From Athripsodes cinereus (lineage: Eukaryota > Arthropoda > Insecta > Trichoptera > Leptoceridae): a DNA stretch of 64,000 nt. A model generated the notes under the pieces. That model searched no databases. It saw only the letters and a program-made list of their open reading frames with translations, and was not told the DNA's origin. Made by a program: the position numbers and the translations under genes. Location: contig OX388305.1 in NCBI GenBank assembly GCA_947579605.1, positions 33,183,542 through 33,247,541 on the forward strand. Direction: 5' to 3'. Positions 55,301 to 64,000 of the stretch are shown here, piece by piece (the first letter of the stretch is position 1; the number at the start of each line of letters is the position of its first letter).

Positions 55301-57466
55301 TAATATTTAAAATGATTAAGTTGTAGGTCTGCGCGTGCTCTTACAATTTTATGGTATTTTAAACAGTGTTGTAGGCTTTGCGCAATAAGTTTGATTTTGC
55401 TGGGTTTATGGTAGTAGAAAGATTAAATTGGTACGTAACTAAATACAGTAATGCATGCCGTTGTAAAACAGCTTAGAATAATAATTGTGAAGTAAGGGAA
55501 TAATAATTGGACCATGAACCCTTATACCTTTTTGTGTAGATCAAAAATGTGAAAATCGTGATATTTTGATCTGTTTATTGTTGCTATTACAGTTGATAAT
55601 GTCTTGTTACAGTTTAATAGTTTGATACCAACATAACATTTCTTTAATAGTGTTCAGAATTCTAAATGCCAATGAGGGTGGATGTATTATTATTCTTAGT
55701 TTAAGTTATTAAACGGAGAATAATAATACATTAATATGATTATTTACATAAAAAATATTAGCTTTTTATGTGTTGAAACATAAGTATTATTTCTTGTATT
55801 AATTTTTTTTATATTTTAATTCGTCTCATACGTAGGTGTATTTAAAATTTGTAAAAATCGCGACTTGTCTGTAAAACAGGAGAAAGTTTGCAACACTATT
55901 GAAAGAAAGTAATATGAGGTATTGGTTATAACAAAATATTCAATATTAAAGTTAATTTATGATAGCTTAAAAAAAAGACGTGTCGAAATTCGGGTATCTC
56001 TAATAAAGCACTTCGTAAAAATAAATAATTATATTTTATTTCTTGATTAATTTATGAAATAATTGAAAATCACTATGAAAACATAGTAATGATTTATTTA
56101 TTGTTATAGTATATTGACTGTACTCTCATAGATATGTTTTTTTTTCTATTAATACAGAGTATCAAAATAATGTATCAGCCTCAAGTTGTCGTCAGGCATT
56201 GATATACCTACTTCTGTTTTGATAAATTTGAATTTTAATTTGACTAATGAAATCATCCAGTACACACATTTTGTTTTTATATAATTAAAATTAAAGTCCT
56301 AAAGTAACTTCTAAGTTTTGAGAATTTAAATTTTACATTATCTTCAAAATTTTAGTAATAAATGTAGTTTGTTATATAAATAGTACTAACACAAATAGTT
56401 TAATAAATGTAAATATGCCGAGTCCTATTGATGAGCATTTTTTGTACATAGCATATACTGTACAGAAATGTTTTGTAGAATTATTGTCATAATCATCATC
56501 TTGCCATTTCCCTTTCAAGGTAGGCAGTCAGGGTTGAGCATTACTTATTACACCTTGCATACACTTCTGTTTCAGTCACTGTCTTAATAGTTTCTCATGC
56601 ATGCTCTCCTATTCAGTGTGCTCATCACGTGTCCGACCTGTAAAATTTGGTTTATATGATCTTTCCGTTTTATCCTCTCATCCATGTATATCTTCTTAAT
56701 CAGTCTGTCCTCGTTCATTCTAGCCTCCATAGTTCACTTTCACCGTTGTTGTTTTCTATCATTCTACAACCTTCACTTATGCTGCTGCTATTTCATACAT
56801 ATCTTTTAGACTTTTACCACTCATTCTTATCAATAATCTCATTTTTTCTCCATTTATAACACTTTCATTTTTTTTAGCTTGCATACATGTTGACACTAGG
56901 ATGGCAAAGTGCACCAAACTTTTATCTGTAACGGAGATATTTCTGTTATTATTATATTGGTTGGATTACACTCTTTCACCTTATTGTCAGCTGTCTTTCT
57001 TCATTCGCTGTCGCATCTTCCATTTCTCATGAATAAACTATCCAAATATACAAATTTGTCACTTTTGGCACTCTTATCAGAATTGATCGGAATTCTTGCT
57101 CAAGTTAATAGCTCGATAACTCCCGCACTCTACGTGCCGTGAGTAAAAAGCATTTAACTCATTCGTTCTTCTTTTTTTATTTAACTTCCTTCCAAAATAT
57201 CTTCATATTTTCTTTCAAACAGTTTTTTACACTCAAGTGCTATTTTTTTTATCAGTAATTTTACTTCCTTACATTTTTTAGAATTATCGTATTCGAATTT
57301 TAGAATTAGCGATAGTGTATTTAGATTGATATTTTACTGTTATTGATATTTTTTGCAGGTAACGTTAAATATGCTGAACGCCCCTGAATCTGAAGTCGAC
57401 GTTGAGGGGCTTTCCGCCGATGTGAAGTTGGAGTTTGAAGCTGGCCACGAAGAAGTGACCGGCTGA
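52377..57466 (+). CDS. BAP18: Chromatin complexes subunit BAP18-like
   Basis: Five exons join in frame to 176 residues: 52377-52397, 52470-52561, 53745-53846, 54830-55037 and 57359-57466, all GT-AG. Exon 1 encodes only MNNSAAK. Exon 2 gives VGEIFTEAGAAFNKLAEMTM. Exons 2-4 form a SANT/Myb-like domain (SKWTDEEIEMLRTCVHNFAD, LNKLSQHIKNRTV, SQIRTTLKKKTFEDAGIPV). A Gln/Pro-rich linker with seven Gln in a row follows. Exon 5 gives VTLNMLNAPESEVDVEGLSA and an acidic end. This order matches human BAP18 (C17orf49), a small subunit reported in MLL1 and NURF complexes that reads H3K4me3; function here is by homology. Reading through exon 4 would end at VYMR. Introns 2-4 hold LINE and MITE relics. Start chosen because a short Met exon before VGEIF is conserved in the family. 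Confidence 0.94.
52735..53225 (+). mobile_element. Decayed LINE reverse transcriptase, BAP18 intron 2
   Basis: With several stops the plus strand reads VKPSLFNIFMNDIFY, LLFAYDLN (from an LLFADDLK-type catalytic box), and further RT-like pieces. An old Jockey-like relic with no function. Confidence 0.6.
53908..54646. mobile_element. TTAA-ended MITE in BAP18 intron 3
   Basis: The ends TTAAGGGGCCCCTTTAGCAA and (inverted) TTAAGGGCCCCGTTTAGCAA form terminal repeats that include TTAA. A second layer of flanking similarity lies outside it: AACATGCAATATTTATTACA at 53878 and AACATGCAGTATTTAATACA at 54645. No ORF. Confidence 0.72.
55040..56475. other. BAP18 intron 4, AT-rich, nothing recognised
   Basis: No repeat or RNA could be supported in this part of the 2.3 kb intron. 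Confidence 0.45.
56480..57150 (-). mobile_element. Decayed LINE 3' region, BAP18 intron 4
   Basis: Plus-strand text such as TTTCTCATGCATGC and CTCGTTCATTC parallels the inverted LINE copies at 701-960 and 9180-9350, in the same order. An old inverted RTE-like relic; limits approximate. Confidence 0.5.
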
Positions 57467-57469
57467 CAC

Positions 57470-58755
57470 ATGTAATATACCGTAGTTATAGTATTGTGTG
57501 TAATATAGACATAAGAATTTCGTTTACTTATTTATGAACGCTGCTGTGTATATGCCATCATGGATAATGTTATCTAGATTGTATTTTATTCATCATTTAT
57601 TATTTAAGTCTACCATTTCGATAATAAAAAGAATCACCAATTGAAAGTATAATAATAACAAAGTGTAATATTTCTCTAATATTATTAATTGTAAACTAAA
57701 TTATAAAGGTGACATTTTCATTTGTGATTAAAATGATTCCACTATAAATGCTGTTTTTTGTACTCTGTGTCTTATTCAACATTTTTTCTAGGCTGTGGAA
57801 AACATACATCTGAACTTCTTTTTACATAATATGTAGGCCAACGTTTTAATATTCAGCTGCTGTGCTTAAGTGATTTTGATTCTATTCCGAGATCGAGACC
57901 TGGCAGCTCCCGTTTTGACTCCCCCCACCTCGTCTCATGAATACAACTGTCTTTATCGGGGGTACAGTGAGCTCATCAGAATCAATTGGAACATATTTGT
58001 GTTGTAGTTTCCAAACATTATTTAATTTCTTTCATTCAAGAATGGGGTGACCCACCCATCCTAAATATTGTGCGAGTTTTTTTTTTTATCCCGGCTCGCT
58101 TGTTTGTCTCAGGGATGCAAGTTGAGTTCTTGGTTGTGAATAAAAGAGATTATTTTGAACTATACAATATTTTTTTATTTTATTATTTTAGAAATATATA
58201 TGGCAAGTAGCCTTTTACATGTTGACATAAATTTTTAAAAATATAAAAAGACAACAGTGACATAACCATAGGTATAAAATTACTGTGTCTAAAGATCAAA
58301 CAGTAACCAGATTTATTGGAGCTATTCAGTTTATATACATAAAACATTATTTTTTTAAATTTATTTCCAGATATATAAAAATATAACAATTACAAAAATC
58401 CACTTAAAATAAACATATTACTTTCTATTAAACTGAAATATAAATATTCTTATATTAATTAAAACAAATGGAATTTACTGATGTGCTAGACACATCAGTT
58501 TGAGATAATTTCTTTATTGGAGCCTTCCAATTATATACTTTTTAGTAATTAATATACATTATTAAAACAATAAAAATAGATTCAAACAAACCACCACGAT
58601 GTATAACTTGGATAGACAATTCACACAGATCGAGCTAGTCCCAAACTTAGATTGAATCTTGTATTATGGGTACTAATACGACGATACACATATACAATGC
58701 ACCAAACACATAATAAGCAGACCCAGGACAATTGAAAAAGATCATTCTTCATTTT
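57470..58755. other. BAP18 3' UTR and AT-rich intergenic DNA
   Basis: The candidate poly(A) signal AATAAA at 57623-57628 is 157 bases past the stop. Beyond it no gene or recognisable repeat is supported. Confidence 0.45.
57623..57628 (+). terminator. Candidate BAP18 poly(A) signal
   Basis: First AATAAA after the stop codon (GATAATAAAAAGAATC context). Confidence 0.45.
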
Positions 58756-58756
58756 G

Positions 58757-58805
58757 CCTTGGCCGGGGATCGAACCCGGGACCTCGTGATTCAAAGGCAA
58801 GAGTT
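58757..58805 (-). repeat. tRNA-like 3' half (SINE relic)
   Basis: On the minus strand: CTCTTGCCTTTGAATCACGA then GGTCCCGGGTTCGATCCCCG, i.e. an anticodon-arm-like segment and a perfect T-arm (CCGGG-TTCGATC-CCCGG). The 5' half is missing, so it is not a functional tRNA. It is a different SINE family from A. Confidence 0.55.
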
Positions 58806-60115
58806 TTCTAACATAAAATTTGACATCGGAGCCCAGGATGTCGGACCAAATGTTTCTTCAACCATCAAAGAACCAAGTCAATTTTTCAAATTATTCTTCA
58901 TGGAAGAATTAGTAACGGAAATAATACGGGAAACAAATGCATATGCAAAAGTCAAACTCCAATCAAAAGTTCTAACCGCAAATTCTATTTGGCAAAATTG
59001 GCGTGAAGTACAAAAAGATTATACAAAGGAGTATTTTAAAAATTATTTTGGGAAAACCTAGAGACTACCCCACGCAAAGTCTTTTTGCTGAGGCAAAAGT
59101 TCCGCAGTTGCAGATTATATATAAGAAAAATGCACTGAAACAGGTGTACAGGGAGTATTTCGTTGATAAAATCCACCCCCCGGAATGTATTCGAGTTAGC
59201 CATCGTTTCGATAAGTTAATTAATATACCTAAAAAAAGAACAGCCTTTGGACAAAATCATTACACGTATCTCGGGGTGAAGTGGTTCAACGAACTGCTCC
59301 CTAAATACAGACATGCTGGCGGTGCGGAGTTGGGGCGATTCTGTGGTGATATTAAAAAGTTGTTTGGTTAATTTTGTAAATTTTTGGCTGTCCTTGACTT
59401 GTATGTATGATAAAAAAAAAATCTCTTTCTTTGTCTTAACTGATATTACCAAATGTCGTTTTTTTGTTTTGTTTTTTAATACTTTTCAATTATGTATTAT
59501 ATGAACATTTTTATATTTTTATTTTTTTTGGTAGAAACTAACTCCCTTCAAAACACGAGTATATCTCTTTTTGAAGGGATGTCATCTATATGTTTTTTTA
59601 TGTGTAAGTTTGTAAATTATTTCTGTTTGTGTTATGTTATTATGCATAAATAAATAAAAAAAAAAAAAAAAAAGATGAAATATTCTGGATGTTGCACTTG
59701 AAGACGCAGGAAACTGGTCATAGTGATTTAAAAACACTCATTCAAAAAGTTAGCAATTTTTTGGAATATATAAATAAAAAATTTGCTGACTACTTCATAC
59801 CCAACAAAAATATCAGTGTTGACGAATCAGTAGTGAAATTCAAAGGAAGAATATGCTTTATAACCTACAATCCAAATAAACCCATTGCTTCCTCCGATTG
59901 CAGGAAGATAGATATACCATATCTCTTGCATCCCAAAGGAGCACAAAATTCATATCCCAAACCAAAATGACGTAGATAATTTCCTTTGTCACAAATGGTA
60001 CAGTGTTGAAGAAAGCAGTTCAGATTTTGAATCAGACAATTCAATGGAAAACAGTGAAAATATTTTAAATTCAGTTTTAAAATATCAAAAGGAAATGGGA
60101 CATACTAATTAAGCT
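58800..60115 (+). pseudogene. piggyBac-like transposase relic, split by a LINE
   Basis: The N-terminal piece (58803-59045) reads FFKLFFMEELVTEIIRETNA then YAKVKL, the conserved start of DDE_Tnp_1_7 transposases. After the LINE insert, 59674-60112 reads FADYFIPNKNISVDESVVKF then KGRICFITYNPNKPI, which contains the first catalytic Asp of the DDD triad in the VDESVVKFKGR motif. The middle and the rest of the catalytic domain are missing and frames change, so it is dead. Confidence 0.75.
59055..59673 (+). mobile_element. 5'-truncated LINE tail with poly(A)
   Basis: The frame ending at 59371 reads YTYLGVKWFNELLPKYRHAG then FCGDIKKLFG and stop, the usual G-K-FN-LP...F---IK--L terminus of Jockey-like polyproteins. 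A 3' UTR of about 300 bases ends with AAATAAATAAA and a long A run at 59673. It sits inside the piggyBac-like relic. Confidence 0.75.
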
Positions 60116-60127
60116 GGAATTAGTTTA

Positions 60128-62212
60128 GGGTAGAGGCGGCACCATTCGACAGGTGGGGCACCTATGACATTTCCCGCATATATTTAACTTGAAATAACAA
60201 CGGTTTACTGCTAATATCACTCGCATGTGTTATACATAACTTATGCATAAGTTATACAGTTGTGTCTTGTTGTTTGTGGTAGATACGCATGTTTTAGGTT
60301 ATTCTTGACATTTGATATAATTTTAACGGATACTTTGGTAAGTGTTACATATATTTTTTTTTATAATTCGATGTTTTTAATCACATTTAAAAATTATTTA
60401 ATCATTTATACTATAGATTCTGTATATGAGTAATAAATAATTGACTGTGGGAAACAACTGTTGAATTTTTTTTACAAAATTATTATTGGGGCACCTTCGA
60501 CATATAGATATGGGGTACCTTCGACAGTCTGTCGGAGGTGCCCCAAGTTATTTTTTTATATTTATGCCTACTAAATATTAGTAACATGAGATAAAATAAA
60601 TATGTTTTCTTTTAGAAATAATGGTTCGAAACTACAAAAGAAAAACAGAGGGGGATTCTGTGGATGAATCAAAAATGAAATTGGCTATAGCGGACATACT
60701 TGCAAAAAAAGAAACTAATTCATCGGCAGCAAAAAAATATAATTTAAAAAGAACGACGATAATAACCCGCATCAAAAAACACATGCAAAAAACTAGTGAC
60801 TCTAGAAAAAATAATGATGAAAATACTTTCAAATATCAATCGGAATTTACGTCATCCCAAGTTTTGACAAAATTTCAAGAAACAGAATTATGTGAATATT
60901 TAAAAAAATGTTCTAATATACAACACGGATTAACTTATGATATGGCGAGACGACAATTTGTTTATCAGTATGTAAAAGCAAAAAAGGTTGCTTATCCGTC
61001 ATCCTGGGATGAAAATGGTAAAGGAGGCAAAGATTGGCTGAGAAGTTTCATGAAAAGAAACCCATCAATTAGCCTTAGAAAACCTGAAAACACCAGCATG
61101 GCTAGATTGACTGGGTTTAACAAAAAATCAATTGATGATTTTTTTCTAAACTTAGAAAATGTATGTAAAAAATATGAATTTGCAGCAAAAACATTTATAA
61201 CTTAGATGAAACGGGTGTTTCAACGGTCATGGATGCACCAAAAGTAATATCAGAAAAAGGAAAACGAACAGTTTCTCAAGCAGTTTCAGCTGAAAGAGGT
61301 TCTTTAGTGACAGTTGTGGGTATTATTAATGCTGCAGGAAACCAAATACCACCGGTTTATGTTTATCCACGAAAGCGTTTCAATAATAAATATATGCAAA
61401 ACGCATTACCAGGATCTTTAGGACTGGTATCCAAAAGTGGATGGATGATGGCAGATATTTTTATAGATGTTTTAAAGCATATAAAAATTAACACAAACTG
61501 CTCACAAGAAGCACCAATACTACTGTTGCTGGATAATCACGTTTCCCACTGCAGCTTGGATGCGATTGAGTTTTGTCGTGAAAATGGCATTATTTTGTTA
61601 ACATTTCCTCCACATACTTCACACAAACTCCAACCCCTAGATGTGGCTATATATGCACCATTTAAAAAGTTTTGCAAGGTTGCTTTTAACAACCATATTG
61701 TATCAAATCCTGGGAAAAAAATTACCATAGATGATATTGCAAATCTAAGCAGCCATTTTTGAGAGCATTTACGCCGGAAAAAAATTTTGGAAGGGTTTCG
61801 ATGCTCGGGGATATACCCTTTTAATAGCTTAATTTTCCCCGACGACGAATTTTCTGTGTTAGAAAATGTTCCAGACATTAAAATTGATGATTCAAACGTG
61901 AACACAATGGAGGTGCCCACAAAGTTGGTGGAAACTTTATTTCCTTCTCCAAGTAAAATAACTTGTTAAACGTCGAAGGTAGCCCATAAAGGTGCCGAAG
62001 GTGCCCCACATTGGGGCACCTTCGACAATTCTTAGAGTTTTGTTTTATAGTTAATATTATCTTTAAGAAATAGTAAAACGCAAATAATATCGTATAACGC
62101 TATAGAGAAATGATGTATGTTGAAATATTTGATTAAATTATTTATTTATCATTTTACTGGACCATGTTATTTCGACAAACAAAAAAAGTGTCGAAGGGTG
62201 CCGCCTCTACTC
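60128..62212 (+). mobile_element. pogo-like DNA transposon, nearly complete
   Basis: 2085 bp. The ends GGGTAGAGGCGGCACCATTC and (inverted) GAGTAGAGGCGGCACCCTTC continue GACA, giving 24 bp terminal repeats with two mismatches, flanked by TA (60126-60127 and 62213-62214). It carries its own transposase relic and nine copies of a GGGGCACCTTCGACA-like motif near the ends. It lies just downstream of the piggyBac-like relic. Confidence 0.9.
60621..61969 (+). pseudogene. pogo-like transposase, frameshifted
   Basis: Three frames make one protein. 60621-61205 has an HTH_psq-type DNA-binding domain (SAAKKYNLKRTTIITRIKKH) and a CENPB-like segment (GGKDWLRSFMKRNPSISLR). A one-base loss near 61200 breaks the first catalytic motif, where the next frame supplies NLDETGVSTVMD. 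61229-61762 has PILLLLDNHVSHCSLDAIEF and HTSHKLQPLDVAIYAPFK, giving the DDD triad with the DETG Asp. Further shifts near 61757 and 61785 precede RCSGIYPFNSLIF and the end. The HTH-DDE_1 order is typical of pogo. Few lesions mean a fairly recent death; sequencing error in the A runs is possible. Confidence 0.88.
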
Positions 62213-62214
62213 TA

Positions 62215-62800
62215 CTCTTTATTTGTAATTTTCGGGACTTCTGACAAATAGAATCTTGAAAAAAATCGTTAATTTATTACTCATCAAGTGAAAGTATTTA
62301 ATATTTATTTAACATTGCACGTACTCCGTGTATATTTTCCATTTTTTCTAGAATTTTTAAAGATGGCCAATAACTGTACTTTCTTAAATTGAAAAAACAA
62401 AGAAAAGAAGTTTCCAAAAAACGTTTTTCAACACTTGAGGTAGGAACAAAATCATGATGTACGGTTGGATAAGGAACGTCAAATCAGGAATATCCCTCAT
62501 GAATTCCAAAAATCAAAGATAAAAAAAATGTTCCACATCTTCACCATGAGGATAAAGTCAAATAGAGCATTTAAAATCTTTTATGAATTCTTAACCTAAA
62601 ACACTATCTCACTATTGTCGCAGCAGATCAAGCAAGCTGAATCTTGAACCAGTTTTTTTAAAAAAAAATTATCTTAATGAAGTGTATAAATCGAATTGCA
62701 CTTCAACAGACAACATAAATTCTATTTCCTACTGTTTGTTTTTTACTAAATTTGATGAGATGAATTTAAGTATGTATTGATAAGATGAATTTAAGTTTTA
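62215..62800. other. AT-rich stretch, nothing recognised
   Basis: No ORF, repeat or RNA could be supported. Confidence 0.45.
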
Positions 62801-62804
62801 TTCA

Positions 62805-63600
62805 TCGCCCTCAACGCTCCTCTCGGGAGCACAGGGCAGAAACCTTAAGAAAAGGTAGGATGGAGCCGTCCTTTCCCCGGGCCTCGGTATCGTCCCCCAG
62901 CATACTTAAAACGACCAACTACTAACAGAAACAGAATAAAGCCTCGGACACTTGGACCTCTACAGGAGAGGGGTGCCTAATCACGATTTGCTACCTCAGA
63001 GTACTGAGATTAGAGATGTTCATGTGCCTGGACGCCCTTTACCTGCTCTACCCGTGCAATGTAAAATTACGCTCTTGCTGTATGCAAGGTGCTCTGTGAT
63101 ACCATGACGATTCATGGGCCTGAAGCATTTCAAGGAAAGCTGGAGAAAAGGTAGGATGAAGCCGTCCTTTTCCCGGGCCTCGGTATCGTTGGGCTTGTCC
63201 CCTAACATACTTAAAACGATCGACTACTAACAGAAACGGAATAAAGCCTCAGACACTTGGACCTCTACAGAAAAGGGGTCCATTTACTCTCGGGAACATA
63301 GGGGAAAAACTTAAACCTAAAGAAAAGGTAAAATGGAGCAGTCCTTTCCCCGGGCCTCGGTATCGTCAGGCTTGTCCCCTAATATACTTAAAACGACCGA
63401 CTACTAACAGAAACAGAATAAAGCCTCAGACACTTGGATCTCTACAGGGGAGGGGTCCATTTACTCTTGCACGGCTAAAACCGAAAGCAGAAACTTAAAG
63501 AAAAGGTAAGATGGAGCCGTCCTTTTCCTGGGCCTCGGTATCTACTAACAGAAACGGAATAAAGCTTGGACCTCTACAGGAGAGGGGTCCATTTACAGGT
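62805..63600. repeat. Tandem GC-richer repeat, four units of about 178 bp
   Basis: GGTAGGATGGAGCCGTCCTT-like starts occur near 62854, 63149, 63327 and 63505; later spacing is about 178 bp and the first gap is 295 bp because of extra sequence. Shared blocks are CCCGGGCCTCGGTATCG, CGACTACTAACAGAAAC and ACTTGGACCTCTACAG. The last unit has an internal deletion. It is markedly GC-richer than its surroundings. No coding potential; perhaps part of a retroelement UTR. Confidence 0.85.
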
Positions 63601-63639
63601 AGCCCCCTGATTTAAGTATATACCAGACAAAAAATGATG

Positions 63640-63900
63640 AATGCCGTACGTGTTCTTCATTTGAGATGAAAGACATTTGATTGGAAGAATATAATGACCA
63701 TATTAAAAGGAAAAATTCAGCAAGAGAAGAAAAAAATGCTGATAAAGAATTTGCTTTGGAAGGTAAAGCAACATGCCTTACTCTATGTGCAAAGTTTTAA
63801 AATTTGCCCCCAAAATTAATGCTAGTGCCTTGTACCACAAGGAAAAAGGTTCATTGTTTCTCCTACTCTTTATGGTAGTGTTTTTATTCTGTATGAAATT
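63640..63900 (+). pseudogene. Relic of an uncharacterised insect transposon protein
   Basis: Plus frames read AREEKNADKEFALEGKATCL then, after a frame change, KINASALYHKEKGSLF. This resembles a protein found in many insect genomes with AR-EK--DK and K--A-ALYYKTKL motifs, seen from memory as transposon-derived. Broken by stops and frameshift, and it runs towards the window end. Confidence 0.4.
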
Positions 63901-64000
63901 TTAAATTGCTTTTGTTTTTCTCTTATCACGGCTTTCCCAGTTCTACAAAAATGTTATCCAGGAACCCACATGGCTGAAAGAGTCATTGTTAGATAGAAAT

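Noticed and set aside
58757..58805. Functional tRNA gene
   Set aside because: Only the anticodon-arm and T-arm half is present, with no D arm or full acceptor stem.

Overview
This 64 kb window is AT-rich nuclear DNA from an insect, most likely a moth or butterfly. The evidence is spliced genes with GT-AG introns, a BMP ligand of the glass-bottom-boat type, a Methuselah-family receptor, and dense, mixed transposable elements (RTE-like LINEs, R2/R4-type retroelement relics, tRNA SINEs, hAT, pogo/Tigger, mariner and piggyBac-like DNA elements). Nothing suggests bacterial, organellar or viral DNA.

Five host genes can be supported. (1) A Methuselah-like receptor on the minus strand, with exons between 12444 and 19198; transmembrane segments 4-7 are not found here. 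(2) A single-exon mitochondrial aminomethyltransferase (glycine cleavage T protein), 23059-24300 plus. (3) gbb, a BMP ligand with seven coding exons, 26478-43769 minus, encoding 415 residues. (4) NUFIP1-like, three exons, 46106-48195 minus, encoding 515 residues. (5) BAP18-like chromatin subunit, five exons, 52377-57466 plus, encoding 176 residues. Exon phases were checked by hand for the four spliced genes and every joint stays in frame. Genes 4 and 5 are head to head.

Region by region: 1-12.4 kb is decayed LINEs, hAT elements and SINEs. 12.4-19.2 kb is the receptor, whose introns hold nested MITEs and a near-perfect 106 bp palindrome. 19.2-26.4 kb holds the T-protein gene among SINEs and a Tigger-like element. 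26.4-43.8 kb is gbb. Its 10.7 kb second intron carries the most striking object in the window, an apparently intact RTE-like retrotransposon (1057-residue endonuclease/reverse transcriptase ORF) directly preceded by 14.9 tandem copies of a 324 bp unit. The block from array to ORF end is bracketed by the same 11-base sequence, which argues that the array is the element's own repeated 5' region rather than an unrelated satellite. 46.1-57.5 kb is the NUFIP1/BAP18 divergent pair, whose shared upstream region was expanded from about 0.5 kb to 4.2 kb by an R4-type element that later received two DNA-transposon insertions. 58.7-64 kb is a transposon graveyard with a piggyBac-like relic split by a LINE, a nearly complete pogo-like element with repeated 15 bp motifs at both ends, and a short tandem array.

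The host genes are not one pathway: gbb is secreted signalling, AMT is mitochondrial one-carbon metabolism, NUFIP1 is snoRNP assembly, BAP18 is chromatin regulation and the receptor is a membrane GPCR. The theme linking them is how transposons occupy introns and promoter space. All repeat and family names come from sequence recognition without database searches.
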